Origin: Umezawaea sp042738955
Lineage (GTDB): Bacteria; Actinomycetota; Actinomycetes; Mycobacteriales; Pseudonocardiaceae
Direction of reading: 5' to 3'
Length of the DNA stretch: 64,000 nt
NCBI RefSeq assembly: GCF_042738955.1
Contig: NZ_JBHYHC010000048.1
Coordinates: forward strand, 6,457-70,456
In this document: one piece after another, positions 57,618 to 64,000 of the stretch
How positions within the stretch are numbered: the first letter of the stretch is position 1
How the letters are laid out: every line of letters starts with the position of its first letter
Program-made: the position numbers and the translations under genes
The notes under the pieces: generated by a model
Seen by the model: the letters and a program-made list of their open reading frames with translations, nothing else
Databases searched by the model: none
Told to the model about the DNA's origin: nothing

Positions 57618-57642
57618 GTCGGCGGGGCCAAGCCCCGCCGAC
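57618..57642. terminator. Bidirectional terminator between convergent amaP and isochorismatase genes
   Basis: GTCGGCGGGGC (57618-57628) and GCCCCGCCGAC (57632-57642) form a perfect 11-bp stem with a 3-nt loop, 17 nt beyond the isochorismatase stop and at the end of the plus-strand Asp23 operon. No U-run, as usual in high-GC actinobacteria. Confidence 0.75.
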
Positions 57643-57658
57643 GAAGACCTGCCCCCGA

Positions 57659-58219
57659 TCACGCCGTGGTGTCGAAGGCGACCTCCTTGGTAACCACCGT
57701 TCCGGCCTTCCGGCCCGGTGCGGCCTGGAAGCCCCAGTACAGGTTCGTGTGGGCGATGACCTGTTCCGGTGACGGGGCTCCCCACGGTGACTTGTCGCCG
57801 GTGGTGTGGGCGTCGCTGACCAGGGTTGCGTCGTAGCCCCTGGTGAACGCGCCGTGCAGTGTGGAGCGGATGCACGCGTCGGTTTCCGCGCCGACCACGA
57901 CCAGGCGTCCCACGCCCAGGCCCGCCAACTCGGCCTCCAGGGTGGTGGCTTCGAAGGCGTCGCCGTAGTTCTTCTCCACCAGCGGTTCGGCGTCGGTCGG
58001 GGTCAGTTCCGGGACCAGGCGCCACTCGTCGCTGCCCCGCACGAGGCCTTCGTCGGAGTGCTGGACCCACACGACGGGGATCTGTTCCTGTCGTGCTTTC
58101 TCGACCAGGCCCGCGATGTTCGCGACCACCGCGTCACGTTCGTGCGCCTCGTCCACGACGCCGTTCTGCACGTCCACCACGAGGAGCGCGCTGTTGGGTC
58201 GGTTGTCGAGGGTCGTCAT
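57659..58219 (-). CDS. Isochorismatase-like cysteine hydrolase
   Basis: A 186-aa hydrolase of the isochorismatase-like (CHase) family. Catalytic triad positions are visible: Asp in ALLVVDVQNGVVD, Lys in VEKNYGDAF and Cys in GAETDACIRSTLHGAF. Such enzymes include nicotinamidases, N-carbamoylsarcosine amidases and others, and sequence does not fix the substrate. ATG 58219 has GGAGGAG upstream. Monocistronic, ends at the strong terminator. Confidence 0.92.
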   Translation of the reverse strand: MTTLDNRPNSALLVVDVQNGVVDEAHERDAVVANIAGLVEKARQEQIPVVWVQHSDEGLVRGSDEWRLVPELTPTDAEPLVEKNYGDAFEATTLEAELAGLGVGRLVVVGAETDACIRSTLHGAFTRGYDATLVSDAHTTGDKSPWGAPSPEQVIAHTNLYWGFQAAPGRKAGTVVTKEVAFDTTA

Positions 58220-58298
58220 GGATCTCCTCCTGCTCGTGCCGGATTCCGAATGTCCACGACGGTAGCCCCACCCACCGACAGTCGCCGGAGTACGCCGA

Positions 58299-59807
58299 TC
58301 AGCGCTTGGCCACGGCCATGTTGTCGAACACCGCTCCGGTGTCGAACACCCGCACCCCGTTCGCGCCACTGGTGAAGCTCGTGTCGGTGACGTTGATCTT
58401 CGGTGAGACGAGGTCGTCGACGTAGACCTTGATGGACGACCCGACCGCTTCCACCCGCAGGTGGTGGCGGACACCGGGCGTGATGGTCATCGGGGTCGAC
58501 GCCAGCTGGGTCCAGCTGTTCGACGCCTTGCCCAGCACGACGCGGCCCGTCGGGCTCACCCCGGCGTAGTACCCGCGGTAGCTGTCCGTGCCGGTCGCGG
58601 GCTGGGTCACGCGGAACACGAGCCCGGCGTCGCCGCGACTGCCCGTGGGCGTCACGTCGGCGTCCTGGGTGAAGTTCGCGAAGTTGGTGTCCAACAACGA
58701 CTTCCCGCCGTAGGACGCCGTGGTCGTGTACCGCCCGCCCGCCGCGGACCACGTCCCGCCGTAGGTCGTCCAGCCGAAGGCGTTGTCGTCGCCGAAGTCG
58801 TCCTGGACCTTCATCGTGACGGGCTGGATCGTGCCGTCGGCCGCGAACCGCAGGCGGTCGTAGGCGAGTTGTCGGTGGTTGGCGTCGGACCGGCTCAACG
58901 GGCGGCGGTGGTAGAGGATGTACCAGATGTCCGTGCCGGGGACGTTGACCACCGAGTTGTGGCCCGAGCCGGTCGCGACGGCCGAATCCTGTTGCAGCAC
59001 CTTGCCGACCTCGGTGAACGGCCCGGTCGGCGAGTCCGACATCGCGTAGGACACCGAGTAGTTCGGGCCGGTCCACCCTCCTTGGGACCACATGAGGTAG
59101 TACTTGCCGCCCCGCTTCACCATCTGCGGGCCCTCGGTGTAGTTCGCGGGCGTGATCTCCTTGAACGTGCTGCCGTCGTCGAACCGCCCGAGGCTGGTCA
59201 TGTCCCGGTTGAGCTTGGCGACGTTCGCGTGGCCCCACCCGCCGTAGTACAGGTAGGCCTGCCCGTCGGTGTCGACGAACACGTCCTGGTCGATCGGCTG
59301 CGCGCCGTTCACGAACCGGTCCACGAGCGGCTTGCCCAACGCGTCGCTGTACGGCCCTTCGGGTTTGTCCGCCACGGCGACGCCGATGCCGCCGGTCTCG
59401 GCGTCGCTCTGGATGTCGTTGGCGCCGAAGTAGAGGAAGTACCTGCCGTCACGCTCGACGGGCGCGGGCGCCCACACGGCCTTGGTCGCCCACGACACGC
59501 GTGCCGTGGTGAGGACGTTCGGGTGCTTGGTCCAGTGGACGAGGTCGGGGGAGGAGAAGGCGTCCAGGTAGGTCTGCTCGGCGTAGGGCCTCGACGACGT
59601 CGGGTAGACCCAGTACTGCCCGCCGTAGACCGCGACGTCCGGATCGGCGTACCAGCCGTCGACGAACGGGTTGCCCGATTCCGCCGTGGCGTAGTCGGGG
59701 GCCGCTGTCGCCGGGGTGGTGCCCGCGACCAGGAAGGCCGCCAGCGCGAGGGTGGTGATCCTGGCCGAACGGCTGCGCCGCCAGGATTTGCAACGTTGTA
59801 AATCCAT
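58299..59807 (-). CDS. Secreted GH43-family glycoside hydrolase with C-terminal LamG/ConA-like domain
   Basis: A 502-aa secreted enzyme. Signal peptide from RRSRSARITTLALAAFLVAG to ATA (cleavage near residue 36). The five-bladed propeller follows: catalytic-base region GWYADPDVAVYGGQYW, WAPAPVERDGRYFLYF, Asp in IDQDVFVDTDG and the acid Glu in YTEGPQMVKRGGKYY. Residues about 335-502 are a concanavalin-like domain (YGGTWSAAGGRYTTTASYGG and following). Activity: probably arabinan/xylan side-chain cleavage. ATG 59807 fits the signal peptide; the operator-like palindrome at 59785-59804 covers codons 2-8. A start at 59855 would add 16 residues and is less likely. Confidence 0.88.
   Translation of the reverse strand: MDLQRCKSWRRSRSARITTLALAAFLVAGTTPATAAPDYATAESGNPFVDGWYADPDVAVYGGQYWVYPTSSRPYAEQTYLDAFSSPDLVHWTKHPNVLTTARVSWATKAVWAPAPVERDGRYFLYFGANDIQSDAETGGIGVAVADKPEGPYSDALGKPLVDRFVNGAQPIDQDVFVDTDGQAYLYYGGWGHANVAKLNRDMTSLGRFDDGSTFKEITPANYTEGPQMVKRGGKYYLMWSQGGWTGPNYSVSYAMSDSPTGPFTEVGKVLQQDSAVATGSGHNSVVNVPGTDIWYILYHRRPLSRSDANHRQLAYDRLRFAADGTIQPVTMKVQDDFGDDNAFGWTTYGGTWSAAGGRYTTTASYGGKSLLDTNFANFTQDADVTPTGSRGDAGLVFRVTQPATGTDSYRGYYAGVSPTGRVVLGKASNSWTQLASTPMTITPGVRHHLRVEAVGSSIKVYVDDLVSPKINVTDTSFTSGANGVRVFDTGAVFDNMAVAKR
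59785..59804. promoter_or_regulatory. LacI-family-like operator overlapping the GH43 start codon
   Basis: Near-perfect 20-bp palindrome with centre AACGTT and flanks GATTTGC/GTAAATC (one mismatched pair). LacI/GalR-family operators commonly have a central CG within A/T flanks like this. Its location just inside the coding start means repression by roadblock, or a start codon chosen too far upstream. No LacI gene is present in the window, so the regulator is elsewhere. Confidence 0.55.
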
Positions 59808-59897
59808 GGGTTCGATCAGAGCACGGTCACGCGCAGTGTGTCCAGTGCTACCCAAAGTCCTGTCCTGTGCCAGTCCGGTCAGACCCGGAGTCCGGCG

Positions 59898-60731
59898 CTA
59901 CCCGACGAGCGCCTGCGTCCCGAGCACGGTGAGCAGCGCGAGCCGTTCGGCGTCCTCGGTGCCGGGAATGGCCGTGTAGACCAGGATCCGCAGATCGCTG
60001 CCCGCCACGGTGAGCACGTCGCAGTCCAGTTCCAGGGTGCCCACGAGCGGGTGGTCGACGATCTTGCGCGAGCCCTCGTTCCGCCCGACCGCCCCGGAGT
60101 CCCACAGCTCCACGAACCGCTCGCTCCTCGCCCGCAACTCCGCGATCAGCCGCTGGAGCCGGAGGTCGGCCGGGTAGCGGTCGGCGGTCACCCGCAGTTC
60201 GGACACCAGCGCCACCTCGAAGTCCCGCCGCGCCTCCGGCGTGTGCCGCACGCGCGTGCCCGTGCCGACGAGGTTGCGCCACACCCCGTTGCGCTCGAAC
60301 CCGCGCCACCCGGACGGGTCGCCCATCAGCGCCGCGTAGGGCGGGTTCGCCAGCAGCAGCGTCCACGACGCGTCGGACACCGCGACCGGCGTGCCCGCCA
60401 GCCGGTCGAGCATCCGCAGCACGCTCGGCGGGATGTGGGTCGGCACCGCCTCCGGTCCCGGCGGGTCCAGCCCGGCCAGGCGGAACAGGTGCGCGCGGTC
60501 GGGCCCCTCCAGCCGCAACGCCCTGGCCAGCGCCTCGACGACCTGTCCGGAGGGATTGGCCGCACGTCCCTGTTCCAGGCGCGTCACGTAGTCGACTGAG
60601 ATCCCCGCCAGCAGCGCCAGTTCCTCCCGCCGCAACCCCGCCGCCCGGCGGCGTCCGCCCGCGGGCAGCCCGGCCGCTTCCGGCGACACCTGGTCGCGGT
60701 AGCGCCGCACCGCCCTGCCGAACTCCGCCAT
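59898..60731 (-). CDS. XRE-family regulator with MmyB-like ligand domain
   Basis: A 277-aa regulator. HTH region (about 5-75): FGRAVRRYRDQVSPEAAG, RRREELALLAGISVDYVTRLEQGR (read from GLRREELALLAGIS) and VVEALARALRLEG. The C-terminal MmyB-like domain (about 105-270) contains WTLLLANPPYAALMGD and the RRDFEVALVSELRVTADRYPADLRL segment, typical of actinobacterial regulators paired with a divergent SDR gene. ATG 60731. The divergent operator 60764-60784 lies in its own promoter region, so it likely regulates itself and the SDR gene. Confidence 0.9.
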   Translation of the reverse strand: MAEFGRAVRRYRDQVSPEAAGLPAGGRRRAAGLRREELALLAGISVDYVTRLEQGRAANPSGQVVEALARALRLEGPDRAHLFRLAGLDPPGPEAVPTHIPPSVLRMLDRLAGTPVAVSDASWTLLLANPPYAALMGDPSGWRGFERNGVWRNLVGTGTRVRHTPEARRDFEVALVSELRVTADRYPADLRLQRLIAELRARSERFVELWDSGAVGRNEGSRKIVDHPLVGTLELDCDVLTVAGSDLRILVYTAIPGTEDAERLALLTVLGTQALVG

Positions 60732-60763
60732 GCCGCCAGTGTGCCCCGCCCGCTCGCGCCCAG

Positions 60764-60784
60764 CCTGGTACCACCGGTCCCAGG
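60764..60784. promoter_or_regulatory. Operator between divergent XRE regulator and SDR genes
   Basis: CCTGGTACC (60764-60772), spacer ACC, GGTCCCAGG (60776-60784): inverted repeat with 8 of 9 bases matching. GGTACC and CCTGGTACC elements are recurrent at MmyB-type regulator/SDR divergent promoters. Centred in the 101-bp gap. Confidence 0.6.
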
Positions 60785-60832
60785 AGCACGGGGCCACTGG
60801 CTGATCACCCGGCGCGGTCACACCCTTGATGC

Positions 60833-61540
60833 ATGACGACGACACTGATCACCGGGGCCAACAAGGGCCTCGGCCGCGAAACCGCCCGCCGACTCCTCGT
60901 CGAGGGCCACACCGTCTACCTCGGCAGCCGCGACGCCGACCGCGGCGAGCGCGCCGCCGCGGAACTGGGCGCGCGCCTGCTCGTCCTCGACGTCACCGAC
61001 GACGCGTCCGTCGCCGCGGCGGCCAAGACCGTGGCGGCCGACGGCGGCCTCGACGTGCTGATCAACAACGCCGGGATCGAGGGCCGCACCCCGGACGGCG
61101 GCGTGATCACCGCCGCCGACGTCACCGGCGACCAGATGCGCACCCTGTTCGACACCAACGTGTTCGGCGCGGTCCGCGTGCTCCACGCCTTCCTCCCCCT
61201 GCTGACCCGCTCCACCGCCCCGGTCGTGGTCAACGTCAGCAGCGGCCTCGCCTCCCTCACCCGCGTCACCGCCGAGGGCACCCCGACCCACGCCTACCCC
61301 GGCCTCGCCTACCCGGCGTCGAAGGCGGCGCTCAACATGGTCACCGTCCAGTACGCGAAAGCGTTCCCCGGCATCAGGATCAACGCCGTCGAACCGGGCT
61401 ACACCGCCACCGACCTGAACGCGAACACCGGCACGCAGACCGTGGAGGAGGGCGCGGAGGTGATCGTCCGTGCGGCACTGCTCGGGCCGGACGGTCCGAC
61501 CGGCGGCTACTTCAGCGTGGACGGAACGCTGCCCTGGTAG
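60833..61540 (+). CDS. Short-chain dehydrogenase/reductase
   Basis: A 235-aa classical SDR: TLITGANKGLGRETARRLL, LDVTDDAS for cofactor, VLINNAGIEG, Ser in VVVNVSSGLAS and YPASKAALNM catalytic Tyr/Lys. Likely NADP(H)-dependent. It is divergent from the XRE regulator across the operator and should be induced when that regulator binds its ligand. No ribosome-binding site is obvious before ATG 60833; the leader is short. Confidence 0.92.
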   Translation: MTTTLITGANKGLGRETARRLLVEGHTVYLGSRDADRGERAAAELGARLLVLDVTDDASVAAAAKTVAADGGLDVLINNAGIEGRTPDGGVITAADVTGDQMRTLFDTNVFGAVRVLHAFLPLLTRSTAPVVVNVSSGLASLTRVTAEGTPTHAYPGLAYPASKAALNMVTVQYAKAFPGIRINAVEPGYTATDLNANTGTQTVEEGAEVIVRAALLGPDGPTGGYFSVDGTLPW

Positions 61541-61543
61541 GTG

Positions 61544-63157
61544 CTACGGCACCATCCACGACAGCACCGGTGTGGACTGGAGGAACACCAGGGCGCACAT
61601 GAGTGCCAGTAGGCCGATGCTCCACAGGAACACCTTGCGGAACAGGTCGCCCTCCTGGCCGGACATACCGACGGCTGCCGCGGCGATGGCGAGGTTCTGG
61701 GGGCTGACCATCTTGCCCAGGACGCCGCCGGAGGAGTTCGCGGCGGCCATCAGGGTGGTGCTGAGGCCTGCCTGTTGGGCCGCGGCGACTTGCAGTGCGC
61801 CGAAGAGGGAGTTGGAGGAGGTGTCGGAGCCGGTGACTGCTACGCCGATCCAGCCCAGGATCGGGGACAGCACGGCGAAGAACGCGCCCGCGCCCGCCAT
61901 CCACGTGCCCAGGGTCGCGGTTTGGCCGCTGGCGTTCATCACGTACGCCAGGCCCAGCACGGCCATCACCGTGACGATCGCGGCCGCCAACTGCCGGTAG
62001 GTGGCCAGGTAGGTGCTCCACGCCTGGCGCAGGCCGATGCCGATCAGCGGGATCGTGATCAGGCCCGCGATGACCAGCAGGGTGCCTGCCGCGCCGAGCC
62101 AGTCGAACTTGAACAGCGGCAGCGTCGACGGCTTCCCGTTCGCCGTCAGCAGGTGCAGGCCCGGCCAGGTGAACGTCCTCGTGGCGCTCGCTAGCGCGGT
62201 CTTGACCAGCGGGATCTGCGCCAGCGCGAACACCGCGATGATCACGCCATAAGGGGCGTAGGCGCGGAACACCTCGCGGGAGTTGTCGGACGGCTCGTCC
62301 GTCGTGGTAGTGCCGCCGGTCGGGACCGTCTCGACGTAGGTGTGCGCGGGACGCCAGACGCGCAGCAGGCCCACGGTCGCGGCGGCGCTCACCAGCGCGG
62401 CGACGATGTCGGTCAGGGGAGCGCTGAAGTAGTTGGAGGTGGCGAACTGCGCCAGCGCGAAGGTGATGCCGCAGACGGCCGTGGCGGGCAGTGTCTGGCG
62501 GGCGCCGCGGGGGCCGTCGATGATCAGCACGAGGGCGAGCGGGACGAAGACGCCCAGCAGCGGGGTCTGCCTGCCGACCATGGCCGCCAGGTCGTGCAGC
62601 GGGAGGTTCGTGACCGTCGCCAGCGTGGTGATCGGGGCGGCCAGCGCGCCGAACGCGACCGGCGCGGTGTTGGCGACGAGTGCGATCGTCGCCGCCTTCA
62701 ACGGCCGGAAACCCAGTGCCACCAGCATGACGCTGGTGATCGCCACCGGCGTGCCGAAGCCCGCGAGCGCCTCCAGCAGCGCGCCGAAGCAGAACGCGAT
62801 GATCACGCCCTGGATCCGCTGGTCGTCGCTGACGCGGGCGAACGACCGGCGCAGCACGTCGAAATGTCCCGTCCGGACGGTCATGTTGTAGATCCAGATC
62901 GCGTTCACCACGATCCAGAGGATCGGGAAGAAGCCGAACGCCGCTCCCTCGCTCGCCGCGAGCAGCGCTTGGCCGACGGGCATCGGGTAGGCGACGACCG
63001 CGACCAGCACGGCGATCAGCAGCGAGAGCAGGGCGGCGAGCCACGCCCTCATCCGCACCACGCCGAGCAGCACGAACAGCGTGGCCAGTGGCAGGGCGGC
63101 GAACAGGGCGGTCAGGCCGAGCGAACCCGCGACGGCGTCGAGAACCGGCTGGTACAC
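61544..63157 (-). CDS. lldP: L-lactate permease (LldP/LctP family)
   Basis: A 537-aa polytopic membrane protein of the lactate permease family: FFPILWIVVNAIWIYNMTVRTG, FCFGALLEALAGFGTPVAITSVML, PVAFGALAAPITTLATVT, the C-terminal GSDTSSNSLFGALQVAAAQ and SGGVLGKMVSPQNLAIAA. About 12-14 helices. Proton-coupled uptake of lactate and glycolate. It converges on the SDR gene with a 3-nt gap. No lactate dehydrogenase gene is nearby. Confidence 0.93.
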   Translation of the reverse strand: MYQPVLDAVAGSLGLTALFAALPLATLFVLLGVVRMRAWLAALLSLLIAVLVAVVAYPMPVGQALLAASEGAAFGFFPILWIVVNAIWIYNMTVRTGHFDVLRRSFARVSDDQRIQGVIIAFCFGALLEALAGFGTPVAITSVMLVALGFRPLKAATIALVANTAPVAFGALAAPITTLATVTNLPLHDLAAMVGRQTPLLGVFVPLALVLIIDGPRGARQTLPATAVCGITFALAQFATSNYFSAPLTDIVAALVSAAATVGLLRVWRPAHTYVETVPTGGTTTTDEPSDNSREVFRAYAPYGVIIAVFALAQIPLVKTALASATRTFTWPGLHLLTANGKPSTLPLFKFDWLGAAGTLLVIAGLITIPLIGIGLRQAWSTYLATYRQLAAAIVTVMAVLGLAYVMNASGQTATLGTWMAGAGAFFAVLSPILGWIGVAVTGSDTSSNSLFGALQVAAAQQAGLSTTLMAAANSSGGVLGKMVSPQNLAIAAAAVGMSGQEGDLFRKVFLWSIGLLALMCALVFLQSTPVLSWMVP

Positions 63158-63212
63158 GTGCTCCTCCTCGGTGAGGAACCGCAGGGAATACGCTTTCCTC
63201 CCCCGAAGCTAG

Positions 63213-63247
63213 GGGGAGCGGCTCCCCGTGGTCAACAGCCGCTCCCC
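63213..63247. terminator. Hairpin downstream of the DUF998 gene, upstream of lldP
   Basis: GGGGAGCGGCT (63213-63223) and AGCCGCTCCCC (63237-63247) form an 11-bp inverted repeat with a 13-nt spacer, 6 nt past the DUF998 stop on the minus strand. It is best read as that gene's terminator, though its place 56 nt ahead of the lldP start also allows an operator role. Confidence 0.55.
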
Positions 63248-63253
63248 AGCAGG

Positions 63254-63877
63254 TCAACGGAGGCGGGCGGAGACCGCCGACACCCACAGCATCGCGCTGA
63301 TCGCGCCGACCGCCAGCGTCAACGAGCCCGCCGTGCCGCCGGTCATCGCCCAGCCGTTGCCGACCAGCAGCGCGGTGCCCGCGACGCGGGACAGGACGGC
63401 GTCGCGGTGGTTCCCGGCGCGGGCGAAGTGGCGGCCGAGGACGTAGCAGGCGGCGATCAGGGCGATGAACGTGATCGTGCCGGAGACCAGGTGGCCGTAG
63501 GCGTGCCAGGTGAGCGAGGCGGACATCCCGGCGGGCGTGCCCGCGGGGAAGCCGTCGCCCGGATCCATCACCAGGACGCCCGCGGCGATCAGACCGAAGC
63601 CGCTGACGGCCACCAGTCGCGGCGCCCACGTGCTCGGCAGGGCGCGTCGCAGGCCGATCGCGCCGATCACGGTCAGAATGCCCGCGACGACGAAGTTGAC
63701 GATCTGCACCCAGCCGAGCGCGCCCGTGCTCAGCAGGCTCAACGGGTGGCGGGTCAGGTCGAAGCCCTCACGGGTGGCGACCTGGGCCAGCGAGACGACC
63801 GCCCAGAGCGGTCCGGCGACGGCGCCGCAGGTGAGCAGCGAGCGGGTGGAGGTGACGGGGAGCTGCGTGGTGGTCAT
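63254..63877 (-). CDS. DUF998-family membrane protein
   Basis: A 207-aa membrane protein of the DUF998 family with about six helices: LLTCGAVAGPLWAVVSLAQ, TREGFDLTRHPLSLLSTGALGWVQIVNF (conserved 'H-x-x-S-x-L' region), a GVLVMDPGDGFPAG segment, and HAYGHLVSGTITFIALIAA. Function is unknown for the family. ATG 63877. Followed upstream by a 120-bp region at the window edge with a short inverted repeat TGTCAC...GTGACA that may be its operator. Confidence 0.88.
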   Translation of the reverse strand: MTTTQLPVTSTRSLLTCGAVAGPLWAVVSLAQVATREGFDLTRHPLSLLSTGALGWVQIVNFVVAGILTVIGAIGLRRALPSTWAPRLVAVSGFGLIAAGVLVMDPGDGFPAGTPAGMSASLTWHAYGHLVSGTITFIALIAACYVLGRHFARAGNHRDAVLSRVAGTALLVGNGWAMTGGTAGSLTLAVGAISAMLWVSAVSARLR

Positions 63878-64000
63878 GGCGGGTGTCCTTCGTCCGGTGA
63901 GCGTGTCACCACCACGTCGCTGGCGCGATGTGACAGGGAATGGCACCATTACCAGTCAAATCCGCCGTTCCACCTCCCCGCGTAGCCCCACAACCACCCA

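Noticed and set aside
63904..63935. TGTCAC...GTGACA inverted repeat near the right edge
   Set aside because: Only 6 bp per arm with a 20-nt spacer; could be an operator for the DUF998 gene but chance occurrence is likely in this composition.
1..64000. tRNA, rRNA, CRISPR arrays, insertion sequences, integrase or attachment sites
   Set aside because: No cloverleaf-like or rRNA sequence, no regularly spaced direct repeats, no transposase or integrase motifs seen on either strand by eye; a tRNAscan and ISfinder run would be needed to exclude small or degenerate ones.

Overview
The window is very GC-rich, with strong third-position GC bias, short or overlapping intergenic gaps and GTG/TTG starts. 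It carries a mycothiol-dependent-type enzyme (4345..5193), an Asp23/AmaP envelope gene set and many secondary-metabolism enzymes. This points to a filamentous actinomycete, most plausibly Pseudonocardiales (Saccharothrix/Lentzea/Actinosynnema-like). The genus is inferred, not shown. I see no rRNA, tRNA, CRISPR array, insertion sequence or attachment site.

Left edge (1..2934): the 3' end of a methyltransferase gene, an ArsR/SRPBCC pair and a 14-helix MFS exporter.

Central region (about 3.1-39 kb): a specialised-metabolite cluster with no polyketide synthase, NRPS, terpene cyclase or RiPP maturation enzyme visible. It has several modules. (a) A P450, a mycothiol-type enzyme, an unrecognised 400-aa protein, a PRMT-like methyltransferase, a beta-propeller protein and an ABC1/UbiB-type kinase homologue. 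(b) An operon opening with a 258-aa protein that has an HDxFGH...E iron-site pattern like aromatic amino acid hydroxylases, followed by a SufS-type cysteine desulfurase, a methyltransferase, a Cys/Met-metabolism PLP enzyme and a homocysteine S-methyltransferase. This operon is flanked by two paralogous HxlR+SCP2-like regulators. (c) A solute-binding protein with no export signal. (d) Methyltransferase, PAT-like acetyltransferase, sulfotransferase and M20 peptidase genes, the last three translationally coupled. (e) A nucleotide-sugar operon: sugar dehydrogenase, decarboxylase/epimerase, aminotransferase, C-methyltransferase and glycosyltransferase, with a TylM1/DesVI-like N,N-dimethyltransferase facing it. 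I predict a branched, N-methylated aminopentose. (f) A second MFS exporter under a perfect palindromic operator, a flavin monooxygenase, two tandem secreted alpha/beta-hydrolase homologues that have both lost their catalytic triads, and a MycE/TylE-like sugar O-methyltransferase. Counting the truncated one, there are nine SAM-dependent methyltransferases, which fits a methionine/SAM-recycling module.

Right part (39-64 kb): mostly housekeeping and stress genes. These are an SRPBCC protein, a polytopic membrane protein with an APS kinase, a membrane-anchored PstS-like protein, a TetR-controlled oxidoreductase pair, a SigJ-type sigma factor with an NDH-2-like flavoprotein, a MocR regulator, an aldo/keto reductase, a large SF2 helicase, an Asp23/AmaP cluster, an isochorismatase-like hydrolase, a secreted GH43 enzyme with a LacI-like operator at its start codon, an XRE/SDR divergent pair, a lactate permease and a DUF998 protein.

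Best candidates for new biology: the non-canonical cluster as a whole, its HDxFGH enzyme, the paired secreted pseudo-hydrolases, and the cytosolic solute-binding protein. Coordinates come from reading frames plus visible ribosome-binding sites. All functions are read from motifs and remembered family features, not from database searches.
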